Shown here one piece after another: positions 16,961 to 24,665 of a stretch of DNA of 64,000 nt (the first letter of the stretch is position 1; each line of letters opens with the position of its first letter). Origin of the DNA: Anaerolineales bacterium UBA5797 (GTDB lineage: Bacteria; Chloroflexota; Anaerolineae; Anaerolineales; Villigracilaceae); contig DIDP01000087.1 in the NCBI GenBank assembly GCA_002418205.1, positions 1 to 64,000 of the forward strand, given 5' to 3'. Below the pieces are notes generated by a model. That model had not been told where the DNA came from. It saw only the letters and a list, made by a program, of their open reading frames with translations, and did not search any database. The translations under genes and the position numbers were made by a program.

Positions 16961-16989
16961 TTGAATCGCAAAATCGAATGCGCGATAAT
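16961..16989 (+). promoter_or_regulatory. Promoter in front of the triple riboswitch
   Basis: TTGAAT (16961-16966) and GATAAT (16984-16989) are 17 bp apart. Transcription would begin near 16996, immediately before the first aptamer, so the riboswitch RNA need not be read through from the adaptor gene. Confidence 0.55.
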
Positions 16990-16998
16990 GAAAATGCT

Positions 16999-17084
16999 CC
17001 GATAAAGAGCTAAACCGCGCGAAAGCGTGGCGGCGCAAAGTCATGGGTCTAAAGCTGAACTGAGCCAGGATCGCCAGACTGCCG
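16999..17084 (+). promoter_or_regulatory. GEMM-I (c-di-GMP-I) riboswitch aptamer 1
   Basis: Shows the class pattern AAACC-stem-GAAA-stem-GG followed by GGCGCAAAG (17032-17040), GGGTCTAAA (ending 17053) and CCAGGATCGCCAGA. The CGC-GAAA-GCG hairpin provides the tetraloop that docks on P3 in this class. The G in place of A in the GACGCAAAG block and a less clear closing P1 helix make it the weakest of the three copies. Confidence 0.8.
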
Positions 17085-17085
17085 A

Positions 17086-17170
17086 TAAAAGCAAAACCGT
17101 CAAAAGACGGCGACGCAAAGCCAGGCGTCTAAAATCAGGTGCGCACTGATCAGGACCGACCGGCTGTCCG
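17086..17170 (+). promoter_or_regulatory. GEMM-I (c-di-GMP-I) riboswitch aptamer 2
   Basis: Has GCAAAACCGTC-AAAA-GACGG, GACGCAAAG (17112-17120), GCGTCTAAA (ending 17133), a second hairpin with TCAG...CTGA pairing and a CAGGACCGACCGG 3' part. The order and spacing match GEMM-I aptamers. It starts directly after aptamer 1. Confidence 0.85.
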
Positions 17171-17171
17171 A

Positions 17172-17256
17172 AAGGCAAAACCAGGGAAACCTGGCGACGC
17201 AAAGTCATGGGTCTAAAGTCACAATCATTATTTTGACCAGGATCGCCAGACTGCCG
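17172..17256 (+). promoter_or_regulatory. GEMM-I (c-di-GMP-I) riboswitch aptamer 3
   Basis: The best copy: GGCAAAACCAGG-GAAA-CCTGG, GACGCAAAG (17196-17204), GGGTCTAAA (ending 17217), GTCA...TGAC pairing, then CCAGGATCGCCAGACTGCC closing with the 5' GGCA. Its 3' end is 11 nt from the terminator hairpin, so ligand binding here could influence termination. Confidence 0.9.
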
Positions 17257-17267
17257 AAGAGCTCTTG

Positions 17268-17302
17268 CAGAGACGACTGTTATGGGTCGTCTCTGTTTTT
17301 TT
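17268..17302 (+). terminator. Rho-independent terminator after the triple riboswitch
   Basis: CAGAGACGAC (17268-17277) pairs with GTCGTCTCTG (17286-17295) and is followed by seven T residues. It would end or attenuate the riboswitch transcript about 150 bp before ruvB. Confidence 0.92.
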
Positions 17303-17441
17303 ATTTTGGACGCTGCGCCTCATCCCGCGCTCGAACCTGTTTCCGTTTCATTGATCGGACTCCGTCCCCGATGTTTGCGCCGCGGAATTCGATCCGTATG
17401 ATGTTATGGCGGCTTCCGCATTTGAACGACTCAAGAGGCAG

Positions 17442-17447
17442 TATAAT
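17442..17447 (+). promoter_or_regulatory. -10 box of a leaderless ruvB promoter
   Basis: A perfect TATAAT ends six bases before the ruvB ATG, so transcription would start at or next to the start codon. There is no ribosome-binding site. A weak TTGAAC lies upstream at a short 14-bp spacing. Confidence 0.55.
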
Positions 17448-17453
17448 CCCCAC

Positions 17454-18473
17454 ATGCCCAAACCACGACCCCTCGATCCCGAATCCAAACCCGACGACCG
17501 CGTGGACAACGCCCTGCGCCCGCAAAGACTGAACGACCTGATCGGTCAGGACCAGGTCAAGGAGAATCTCGCGATCCTCATCGCCGCGGCGCGTCAGCGC
17601 GAAGAGGCGTTGGATCATGTTCTTTTTTATGGACCTCCCGGCCTTGGGAAGACGACCCTCGCCCACGTGGTTGCGAACGAGATGGGAGTCAACGTCAAGG
17701 TGACGGCGGGTCCTGCCATCGAGCGCGCCGGCGACCTGGCGGCGATCCTCACCAACCTGCGTCAGGGCGATGTGCTGTTCATCGATGAGATCCATCGTTT
17801 GGGGCGTGCGGTGGAGGAAGTGCTGTATCCCGCCATGGAGGATTTCTCGCTGGACATCGTCATCGGCAAAGGACCCTCGGCGCGTTCGATCCGCTTGAAA
17901 TTGCCGCGCTTTACGGTGGTGGGCGCAACGACGCGCCTGGCGCTGGTCACGGCTCCGCTGCGGGCGCGCTTTGGCGCGGTCTATCGGCTGGATTACTACG
18001 AGTTGGAGGCGATGCAGGCGATCGTCTCGCGTGCGGCGGGGATGTTGAAAGTGGAAGTGGACGATGGCGGTGTCGAAGAAGTGGCGCGCCGCGCCCGCGG
18101 CACTCCGCGCGTCGCGTTGCGTCTGTTGCGGAGAGTCCGCGATTATGCCCAGGTCCGCGCCGATGGTGTGGTCACCTCCCGGGTGGCGAAAGAGGCGCTC
18201 GATCTGTTGCAGGTCGACCCGCTTGGTTTGGATGATGTGGATCGCCGCGTGTTGAAAACCATCATCGAAAAATACAACGGCGGACCCGTGGGCTTGAACA
18301 CCATCGCCGCCTCCATCAGTGAAGAGCAGGATACGATCATGGATGTGGTCGAGCCCTATCTTTTACAACTCGGATTCTTGGATCGCACCCCGCAGGGACG
18401 CGTCGCCACGAAGTCCGCGTATGAGCATCTCAATTTGCCGTATAACGAGGAGGGACAGCCAAGACTTTTATAG
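17454..18473 (+). CDS. ruvB: Holliday junction branch migration helicase RuvB
   Basis: The ATPase of the RuvABC complex, which drives branch migration of Holliday junctions. The 339-residue protein has the normal length, the N-terminal LRPQRLNDLIGQDQVKENL, Walker A GPPGLGKTT, Walker B LFIDEIHRL, the sensor-1 segment VGATTR, and the C-terminal winged helix (FLDRTPQGRVAT). The start at 17454 gives the usual short N-terminus; a longer frame lies within the promoter. No ruvA or ruvC is adjacent. It follows a c-di-GMP-type riboswitch array but has its own apparent promoter. Confidence 0.97.
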   Translation: MPKPRPLDPESKPDDRVDNALRPQRLNDLIGQDQVKENLAILIAAARQREEALDHVLFYGPPGLGKTTLAHVVANEMGVNVKVTAGPAIERAGDLAAILTNLRQGDVLFIDEIHRLGRAVEEVLYPAMEDFSLDIVIGKGPSARSIRLKLPRFTVVGATTRLALVTAPLRARFGAVYRLDYYELEAMQAIVSRAAGMLKVEVDDGGVEEVARRARGTPRVALRLLRRVRDYAQVRADGVVTSRVAKEALDLLQVDPLGLDDVDRRVLKTIIEKYNGGPVGLNTIAASISEEQDTIMDVVEPYLLQLGFLDRTPQGRVATKSAYEHLNLPYNEEGQPRLL

Positions 18474-18491
18474 GTAGAGAGGAGTAAGACA

Positions 18492-18779
18492 ATGGTTGTA
18501 ACGATTTTGGAAGCACATGTTGACTCAGGGCAGTCTTCGAGATTATTGACTGCCTATCAGGGAGGCATTACCAACCTGCCGCCGCAGATGATCGAGACTT
18601 TTCTGATGCAAAGTACCTCGGATAAAACCCTCTGGCGGATCATCTCTGTTTGGAAGAGCCGCGAGGCTTTGGATGAAATGAGAAATTCCGGTGAGACGCC
18701 CGCGGGCATCCTGATGTTCCGTGCGGCAGGCGCGGAGCCGGAGTTATCCATTTTTGACGTGCCCGCGCATGCTCCCTGA
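18492..18779 (+). CDS. Small dimeric alpha/beta-barrel protein, antibiotic biosynthesis monooxygenase-like
   Basis: A 95-residue protein with the layout of the ABM/dimeric alpha-beta barrel fold: VVTILEAHVD strand, a helix, the LMQSTSDKTLWRIISVWKSREALDEM core and a final strand. Members include small monooxygenases, heme-degrading enzymes and proteins of unknown role; no catalytic residue can be identified here. It starts 18 bp after ruvB with a GAGAGGAG ribosome-binding site and is followed within 8 bp by the GH5 lipoprotein gene, so all three may be co-transcribed. Confidence 0.65.
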   Translation: MVVTILEAHVDSGQSSRLLTAYQGGITNLPPQMIETFLMQSTSDKTLWRIISVWKSREALDEMRNSGETPAGILMFRAAGAEPELSIFDVPAHAP

Positions 18780-18787
18780 AAATTAAG

Positions 18788-20512
18788 ATGAAGCGATTTA
18801 TCACGATCCTCCTTCCCTTGTTGTTGATGCTGACATCCTGCGGCCTGCCGCCTGCTCAAACAGAGACTCAATCTGCGCCTGTTGCAAGTCCCACGCCGGA
18901 GCAAACTCCTGAAACAGCACCGACCGAAGTTATGCCGAAGGTGGAACATCGCATTGGAGTTCGTCAGGTGGAGGGTGTTGGCGAATTTTACGATCGACAA
19001 ACCGGTGAGACATTCATCCCGCGCGGCGCGAATTATGGTTTCTTTCCCCTCGGTAACGGCTTTACAAATCTCGTTTTGAAGGTGGGGATCTATGATCCGC
19101 AGCGCACACGCGCCGATTTCGCAACGCTGAAAAATTTGGGGTACAACACCGTCCGCGTGTTCCTCGATCATTGCAACAAGGGTCCCGGCTGCATCGGCGA
19201 CAGTGACAACATCGGGCTGAATCCCGACTATCTCGATAACATCGCAGACATGATGTCCGCGGGACGCGAAGCGGGGATCTTCATCCTGTTCACATCCAAT
19301 GACCTGCCCGATCAAGGCGGTTATGCGGAGGAAGCGAACATCGGTTCGGGCGGGACCTTTGCCGGATACCGCAACTCATACTATCTCCGCCCTCATGCCA
19401 TTACCGCCACCCGCCGCTACTGGCGCGACCTGCTGACCGGACTCATGGAACGGAACGCGGCATTCGACGCGGTTTTGGGCTGGCAGCTCCTCAACGAGCA
19501 ATGGATGTTCCGCGACCAGCCGCCGCTTTCCCTGACGAGCGGCATCGTCGAAACGACGACCGGCTCCTACGACATGAGCGACCCGGATCAAAAGACCCAA
19601 ATGGTCAGTGATGGGATCGTGTATTACATCGCGCAGATGAAAGAGGAGATTCTGCTTCACGACCCGACCGCGCTTGTGACAATGGGATTCTTCGTCCCTG
19701 AGATCGCCGCGCCGGATTGGTACGTGGAGACGGCATCGCTGTTGCAAAAATCGGACCTGGATTTCTTCGATTTCCATGCCTATCCCGGTGGAGCGAATCT
19801 GAAAGACCATGTGGAACATTTTGGGATGAATGGTTATGATGCCAAACCCATCATCATGGGCGAGTACGGCGCCTTCCGTCACGTCTATCCCGAGATCGAT
19901 TCCGCGGCGCGCGCATTGACCCAATGGGTCGCGGACTCCTGCCAGTATGGATTCGATGGCTGGCTGTACTGGACGTATTATCCATCCGATGCCAGCGCAG
20001 GTGATCGCACCTGGGGTCTGGTGGATGAAGATGATTATCTGTTGAATTTGTTCGCGCCGGTGAATCAACCGAATCCGTGCGTGCCGGTTGAAGTTCCCAA
20101 CGATAATCTGGCATACGGCAAGCCCGTCACGGCTTCGCGGAGCTTATCCGATCAGCCTCCCGAATATGCCGTGGACGACAACGCCAACACCCAGTGGGGT
20201 TCTGGCGAGCATCCCGTCCAATGGATACAAATTGATCTGCAGGGGACGTATCGCGTTACCGAAATCCGTTTGCTGGTGGGGCAATATCCCGCCGGGAATA
20301 CGATCCATCGCGTACAGGTCCGTGCATCGGGCGGCGAAGCGTTTCAAACAGTTTATGAATTCAATGGTTCGACCAACGATAACGATTGGCTGGTGTTCAA
20401 ACCTGACATTCCACTGGAAAACGTAGGTCAAATCCGTATCCAGACAATTGCCAGCCCCTCATGGGTTTCATGGAAAGAGATTCAAGTGTACGGTGAATTG
20501 ATGCTGCCGTAG
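18788..20512 (+). CDS. Lipoprotein glycoside hydrolase (GH5-like) with C-terminal F5/8 type C (CBM32-like) domain
   Basis: A 574-residue secreted lipoprotein: the signal peptide ends in LTSC (Cys18), followed by a Pro/Thr-rich linker. Residues about 60-425 resemble a TIM-barrel glycoside hydrolase of clan GH-A: the acid/base motif is GWQLLNEQW, and IIMGEYGAF supplies the probable nucleophile Glu. The C-terminal 140 residues (LAYGKPVTASRS, DDNANTQWGS, WIQIDLQG) are a discoidin/F5-8C sugar-binding domain. It probably acts on beta-linked polysaccharide at the cell surface; mannan or glucan specificity cannot be decided. It is the only carbohydrate enzyme in the window. Confidence 0.85.
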   Translation: MKRFITILLPLLLMLTSCGLPPAQTETQSAPVASPTPEQTPETAPTEVMPKVEHRIGVRQVEGVGEFYDRQTGETFIPRGANYGFFPLGNGFTNLVLKVGIYDPQRTRADFATLKNLGYNTVRVFLDHCNKGPGCIGDSDNIGLNPDYLDNIADMMSAGREAGIFILFTSNDLPDQGGYAEEANIGSGGTFAGYRNSYYLRPHAITATRRYWRDLLTGLMERNAAFDAVLGWQLLNEQWMFRDQPPLSLTSGIVETTTGSYDMSDPDQKTQMVSDGIVYYIAQMKEEILLHDPTALVTMGFFVPEIAAPDWYVETASLLQKSDLDFFDFHAYPGGANLKDHVEHFGMNGYDAKPIIMGEYGAFRHVYPEIDSAARALTQWVADSCQYGFDGWLYWTYYPSDASAGDRTWGLVDEDDYLLNLFAPVNQPNPCVPVEVPNDNLAYGKPVTASRSLSDQPPEYAVDDNANTQWGSGEHPVQWIQIDLQGTYRVTEIRLLVGQYPAGNTIHRVQVRASGGEAFQTVYEFNGSTNDNDWLVFKPDIPLENVGQIRIQTIASPSWVSWKEIQVYGELMLP

Positions 20513-20524
20513 TATAAAGTATTG

Positions 20525-20752
20525 ATGGAAAACATTGCCCGTTATTTGATGATCGGCGGGATCATCCTCTTCCTTGTGGGTGGGGGAGTGTATCTCGCCT
20601 CAAAATTTGGTTTTCCGCTGGGGCGCCTACCCGGCGACATCCGTATCGAGGGACGGAACGGATCGTTCTACTTCCCGGTCACCACTTCGATATTGATTTC
20701 TGTTATATTAACGATCATCTTGAACTTGATTGCGCGCTTTTGGAATAAATAA
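20525..20752 (+). CDS. DUF2905 small membrane protein
   Basis: A 75-residue protein with two transmembrane helices separated by the family motif LGRLPGDIRIEGRNGSFYFP. DUF2905 proteins are widespread small inner-membrane proteins of unknown function. The ATG at 20525 is chosen over a TTG one codon upstream. It lies 12 bp after the GH5 gene and 43 bp before queA. Confidence 0.92.
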   Translation: MENIARYLMIGGIILFLVGGGVYLASKFGFPLGRLPGDIRIEGRNGSFYFPVTTSILISVILTIILNLIARFWNK

Positions 20753-20795
20753 TGCAGGCAGGGGCCATGGTGCGTTGGGTCTAAATGACCATTTC

Positions 20796-21842
20796 ATGAA
20801 AACTTCCGACTTCGATTACCTTCTCCCGGAATCCTCCATCGCGCAGACGCCTGCCGAGCCGCGCGATTCTTCACGTTTGCTGGTGTTGCATCGCGATACC
20901 GGTGAATTGGAACATCGCATCTTCCGGGATGTGACAGATTACTTGAACGCGGGCGATCTGTTGGTGTTGAATCAGACGCGTGTCATCCCGGCACGCATCT
21001 ATGCCCGCAAGGAAACAGGCGGGCGCGTGGAAATCCTGCTCCTGCGCCGCCGCGACCCATTGACCTGGGAAGCACTGGTGGGAGGCAAGGGTCTGCGCGT
21101 AGGCAAACGGGTGGTTATAGAGGAATTGGAAGGGCAAAGTTCTCAAACTGTTCAAGCCGAGATCTTTGAATTATTGAACGGCGCCGAACGCCTGATCCGT
21201 TTTTCCGAACCCATCGAGCCATATTTTTCAAGAGTGGGGCATGTCCCTTTGCCGCCGTATATCCATGAGAAATTGGATGATCCCGAACGGTATCAGACCG
21301 TTTACGCCAAAGAACCCGGTTCCGCTGCCGCGCCGACGGCTGGGTTGCATTTTACGCCGCGTCTTTTGGAGGAGTTGCAGGTCAAAGGCGTGCGGATCGC
21401 GTACGTCACGCTGCATGTAGGGCTGGATACCTTTGCACCTGTAACGGAAGAGAATCCCGAGGAGCATAAGATCCATACCGAGTGGTGTGAGTTGCCTCAG
21501 GAAACGGCAGATGCCATTAACGAAACCCGCAAGCGCGGCGGAAGGGTCATTGCGGTGGGGACAACTTCGGTGCGCACATTGGAGGGAGTTGCCACTCTCC
21601 AGCCTTCAAATACCGAATTTCAGTTACAGCCTTTTATGGGAGAAACTTCCATCTTTATTCTCCCCGGCTACCAATTCAAAGTTGTGGACGCGCTGATCAC
21701 CAATTTCCATCTGCCGAAATCATCGTTGATCATGCTGGTCAGCGCGTTTGCCGGGCGTGAGAAGATTTTGGAAACCTACAGGATCGCAGTCGAGGAAGGT
21801 TACCGCTTTTATTCCTTTGGCGATGCAACGTTGATCCTGTAG
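20796..21842 (+). CDS. queA: S-adenosylmethionine:tRNA ribosyltransferase-isomerase
   Basis: QueA transfers and isomerises the ribosyl part of SAM onto preQ1-modified tRNA to form epoxyqueuosine. The 348-residue protein starts with the typical SDFDYLLPESSIAQTPAEPRDSSRL and has the hallmark GSAAAPTAGLHFT and TLHVGLDTFAPV segments and ends in RFYSFGDATLIL. The start at 20796 matches the family N-terminus; a longer frame would overlap the previous gene. No other queuosine gene is adjacent. Confidence 0.96.
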   Translation: MKTSDFDYLLPESSIAQTPAEPRDSSRLLVLHRDTGELEHRIFRDVTDYLNAGDLLVLNQTRVIPARIYARKETGGRVEILLLRRRDPLTWEALVGGKGLRVGKRVVIEELEGQSSQTVQAEIFELLNGAERLIRFSEPIEPYFSRVGHVPLPPYIHEKLDDPERYQTVYAKEPGSAAAPTAGLHFTPRLLEELQVKGVRIAYVTLHVGLDTFAPVTEENPEEHKIHTEWCELPQETADAINETRKRGGRVIAVGTTSVRTLEGVATLQPSNTEFQLQPFMGETSIFILPGYQFKVVDALITNFHLPKSSLIMLVSAFAGREKILETYRIAVEEGYRFYSFGDATLIL

Positions 21843-21858
21843 ATCGGGCTCGATGAAT

Positions 21859-22197
21859 TTATGGAAGTATATAGGGTATCAGCTTGTCAGCCGCAGTACC
21901 GATCAGCACCGTCAGGAAGAAACACATAAAGACGAGCCCTGTGATCCCTGCCAGTCCCAGCACACGGATGGTCATCCATTTCTTTGCTTCATTATAAGTT
22001 TCCAATGCAGCCTCCTTTTTGAATGGAATGGGTACTTTGTTGAGAGAGTCGGCTTTTGCCATTTCTTTGGCGATCTCGGCGAGTTCGGGATTTGATTCGA
22101 GATACTCCTTGATGACCGCATTTGTCTCCGGGCTGACTTCTCCAGCCAGATATAATGGCAATAGGTCGAGGACAACTTCTTTTGTTAATTCACTCAT
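21859..22197 (-). CDS. Putative anti-sigma factor, membrane-anchored, zinc motif missing
   Basis: A 112-residue protein with a cytoplasmic N-terminal helical part (VVLDLLPLYLAGEVSPETNAVIKEYLESNPELA) that resembles the zf-HC2 anti-sigma domain but lacks the HX3CX2C zinc residues, followed by one transmembrane helix (about 78-100). Its start overlaps the stop of the ECF sigma gene by 8 bp, the usual order for a sigma factor and its regulator. The role as anti-sigma factor is inferred from this pairing and layout. Confidence 0.75.
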   Translation of the reverse strand: MSELTKEVVLDLLPLYLAGEVSPETNAVIKEYLESNPELAEIAKEMAKADSLNKVPIPFKKEAALETYNEAKKWMTIRVLGLAGITGLVFMCFFLTVLIGTAADKLIPYILP

Positions 22198-22678
22198 TGT
22201 GACTCCTTTTTGGATGCATGGCGAATAGCAGTTTTCGTACCCGGTGAACTTTTACCTTGGCGGTACCTTCAGATATTCGAAGGACGCGCGCGATCTCAGC
22301 ATAGGACAGGTCGTATTGAACGCGCATGACGAAGGCAGAGCGGTCGATTTCGGGCAAGGTCAACACGGTTGCGCGAATTTGCTCGATTTCATTCCTGGTC
22401 TCGAACGATCTTTCCAGTGTGGGTAGCGAGTCTGGATGAGCTTCGTTCAACACCTCATGGGTTTTGTGTTTTCTCAACGATTCCAGGTAGATGTTCCGGG
22501 CGATCGTAAAGAGATATGCCTTCAGGGTCTCGGTTCGAATGGTGCCTAAGTTCATCCAGGCGCGCGCAAATGTTTCGGCGGTAATATCTTCTGCGTCGTT
22601 GGAATTGCCGGAAAGCCATGTGGCAAAACGGTAGACTTCGGGTGAATAGGATATATAAAGTTCTTCAAAACTCAGCAT
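22190..22678 (-). CDS. ECF-type RNA polymerase sigma factor
   Basis: A 162-residue sigma-70 family protein with region 2 (EVYRFATWLSGNSNDAEDITAETFARAW) and region 4 (LPEIDRSAFVMRVQYDLSYAEIARVLRISEGTAKVKVHR) and nothing else, as in ECF sigma factors. It probably directs RNA polymerase to a small stress regulon and is held by the overlapping downstream anti-sigma-like protein. It is transcribed away from the uracil-DNA glycosylase gene. Confidence 0.93.
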   Translation of the reverse strand: MLSFEELYISYSPEVYRFATWLSGNSNDAEDITAETFARAWMNLGTIRTETLKAYLFTIARNIYLESLRKHKTHEVLNEAHPDSLPTLERSFETRNEIEQIRATVLTLPEIDRSAFVMRVQYDLSYAEIARVLRISEGTAKVKVHRVRKLLFAMHPKRSHNE

Positions 22679-22733
22679 GCGCTTCTCTATCTAACAATAT
22701 GCAGGTTTTTCTAAAAAGTTACAAATTCCAGTA

Positions 22734-22739
22734 TACAAT
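22734..22739 (+). promoter_or_regulatory. -10 box of a leaderless uracil-DNA glycosylase promoter
   Basis: TACAAT (part of TATACAAT) ends six bases before the ATG at 22746 and no ribosome-binding site is present. No clear -35 box is visible. Confidence 0.45.
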
Positions 22740-22745
22740 CACTTC

Positions 22746-23417
22746 ATGGACACATTGAAGAAACTCAACAAGGAAATCATCGCCTGCCGCAAGTGCCCGC
22801 GTTTGGTGGAGTGGCGGGAGGAAGTTGCAAAAGTAAAGCGCAGGGCATATCAGGATGAGGAATACTGGGGCAAGCCGGTACCGGGATTTGGCGATCCGGA
22901 TGCGCGCATCCTGGTCGTTGGGCTCGCGCCCGGCGCACACGGCTCGAACCGCACGGGGCGTCAATTTACGGGTGATGCTTCGGGTCGGTTCCTGTTCCCG
23001 GCGTTGTATCGGGCTGGGTTCGCGAATCAGCCGTCGGGAGAGTCGCGAGGCGATGGTCTCGTTTTGAAGGATATGTATATCACGGCATCCGGCCGATGCG
23101 CGCCTCCCGCCAACAAACCGACATCCGAGGAATTGAACAACTGCCAGCCTTATCTGGAGCGTGAATTAGAAATCATTAATCCACGGGTGATAGTATGTCT
23201 GGGTCGGATAGCTTTTGATAGGGTAACCGGAATATTATCCGCCCGCAAATCGGTTGGGAAGTTTGCCCACGGCGCGGCATATCGATTGGATGGCGGTCTG
23301 TGGATCGTGTGCTCGTATCACCCCAGCCAGCAAAACACATCGACCGGAAAACTGACCGCCAAGATGTTCGACGATATTTGGAAGAAGGCAAAGACACTTT
23401 TGGATGAAAACACTTAA
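22746..23417 (+). CDS. Uracil-DNA glycosylase, family 5 (UDGb-like)
   Basis: A base-excision repair enzyme of 223 residues. CRKCPRLVEWRE near the N-terminus and two later cysteines (GRCAPPANKPT, VIVCLGRIAF) fit the 4Fe-4S ligands of family 4/5 glycosylases. The active-site motif GLAPGAHGSNRTGRQFTGDASG carries alanine and glycine in place of the catalytic Asp/Asn, as in family 5, which also acts on other deaminated bases. The C-terminal HPSQQN motif is complete. The next gene overlaps its end by 14 bp. Confidence 0.92.
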   Translation: MDTLKKLNKEIIACRKCPRLVEWREEVAKVKRRAYQDEEYWGKPVPGFGDPDARILVVGLAPGAHGSNRTGRQFTGDASGRFLFPALYRAGFANQPSGESRGDGLVLKDMYITASGRCAPPANKPTSEELNNCQPYLERELEIINPRVIVCLGRIAFDRVTGILSARKSVGKFAHGAAYRLDGGLWIVCSYHPSQQNTSTGKLTAKMFDDIWKKAKTLLDENT

Positions 23418-24144
23418 GCGCATCCTGTCCGGACTTTTGGTTGTCGCCGTTATATCAGCCCTGGGATTCGTCCTTTGGGCGAATGATGCCGCACAGCCAA
23501 CGGATGTTGCCCTGCGCGCTATGGAAACCGATTCGCAGGTGATCGTCACGCAACAAGCCGGTTTTATCACCTTTGAGCCCGCCTCCCAACAGGCAACGAC
23601 CGGATTTATCTTTTATCCCGGCGGTCGGGTGGACGCGCGTGCGTATGCGCCTGTACTGCGCCGTATTGCCGGGCAGGGATATTTCGTCGCAGTGGTAAAG
23701 GTCCCATTGAATCTTGCCTTCTTCGATGTCAATGCGGCGGACGAAGTGATCGGCAAATATCCCGGCATGGAACATTGGGGCATCGGCGGACATTCGCTCG
23801 GTGGTGTTGCGGCAGCCCTCTATGCAAAAGATCATCAGGAAGTGATCGGTGCCATTGCATTTTGGGCTTCCTATCCGGCGGATGACGCGCTCAAGGATAC
23901 GAACCTCCAGGTGCTTTCCGTTTATGGGTCGAATGATGGATTGGCGACCGGGGATCAGATCGAGGCATCCAAAGCCCTGCTCCCCGCGCAGACCCAATAT
24001 GTTTCCATCGAGGGCGGCAACCATGCCCAATTTGGATCCTATGGATTGCAGGCTGGCGATAATCCGGCTTCGATCCCTCCCGAAGAACAATGGGAGCAGA
24101 TCGCCGACGCCACTGTGGGGTTGCTTGCTTCGCTTGTCAAGTGA
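23404..24144 (+). CDS. Alpha/beta hydrolase (dienelactone-hydrolase-like), membrane-anchored
   Basis: A 246-residue protein with an N-terminal hydrophobic segment (about 7-26) serving as signal or anchor, then an alpha/beta hydrolase of the PF12695 type: oxyanion segment FIFYPGGRVDARAYAP, nucleophile elbow GHSLGG, an acid in GSNDGL and the catalytic His in GGNHAQFG. The substrate is unknown. It overlaps the glycosylase gene and is followed 37 bp later by the selenoprotein peroxiredoxin gene. Confidence 0.88.
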   Translation: MKTLKRILSGLLVVAVISALGFVLWANDAAQPTDVALRAMETDSQVIVTQQAGFITFEPASQQATTGFIFYPGGRVDARAYAPVLRRIAGQGYFVAVVKVPLNLAFFDVNAADEVIGKYPGMEHWGIGGHSLGGVAAALYAKDHQEVIGAIAFWASYPADDALKDTNLQVLSVYGSNDGLATGDQIEASKALLPAQTQYVSIEGGNHAQFGSYGLQAGDNPASIPPEEQWEQIADATVGLLASLVK

Positions 24145-24181
24145 TTTTGAGAATTTGATGATTTTTGGGAACAAGAAAAAT

Positions 24182-24664
24182 ATGGAGAATAAATTGATCA
24201 CCCCGGGGGAGCTCGCGCCCGATTTCGAGCTTGAAGATGTAAATGGTAATCGCGTCCGTCTTTCGGAGTTCCGCGGCAGCAAGCCCGTGGTCCTGGCTTT
24301 TCTGCGCGGCTTCATGTGACCGTATTGCCGCGCGCAGTTGGCGCGCTTGCGTGAGGAGTATCAAAAATTCATCGATCGGAATACGGAAATTATCGCGCTT
24401 GGCCCCAATTCGCCGGCGGCCTTCCAGCAATTCTGGGAGGATGAGGGAATCCCGTTCATCGGTCTGCCCGACCCGGATCATAGTGTCGCAAGGGTATACC
24501 GCCAGGAGGTCAACCTGTTCAAACTGGGGCGCATGCCTTTGAACTGTGTTGTCGATAAAAAAGGCTACATCCGGTTTGCGCATTACGGTAAATCCATGCG
24601 TGATATCCCCACCAACACAGATCTGTTCCAGGTAATAGATGAATTGAATAAATCGTCAGCATGA
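24182..24664 (+). CDS. Selenocysteine-containing peroxiredoxin-like protein (U-P-Y-C active site)
   Basis: An AhpC/TSA-family thioredoxin-fold peroxidase of 160 residues when the UGA at 24317-24319 is read as selenocysteine 46. The frame before it (DFELEDVNGNRVRLSEFRGS, VVLAFLRGFM) and after it (PYCRAQLARLREEYQKF, then GLPDPDHSVARVYR) is fully family-like, and the UGA stands exactly where the catalytic Cys of FMCPYC-type peroxiredoxins belongs; Cys49 would be the partner. A hairpin of bacterial SECIS type follows the UGA and selB is in this window. Automatic gene callers would split it in two. The next gene starts one base after the stop. Confidence 0.93.
24330..24346 (+). promoter_or_regulatory. 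Candidate bacterial SECIS hairpin of the peroxiredoxin gene
   Basis: GCGCGC (24330-24335) pairs with GCGCGC (24341-24346) around the loop AGTTG, which begins 16 nt after the UGA. A G at the second loop position and this distance satisfy the published bacterial SECIS pattern. Confidence 0.65.
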
Positions 24665-24665
24665 C

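Larger units (their letters stand above)
16934..17453. other. Riboswitch-rich intergenic region before ruvB
   Basis: This 520-bp gap has no credible protein-coding frame. It contains a promoter (16961-16989), three consecutive GEMM-I-like aptamers, a strong terminator at 17268-17302, about 140 bp with no recognised feature, and the -10 box of ruvB. Confidence 0.85.

Noticed and set aside
16999..17256. CRISPR or tandem DNA repeat
   Set aside because: The three 80-84 bp units share only the positions conserved in GEMM-I aptamers and differ in the stems, which are kept by compensatory changes.
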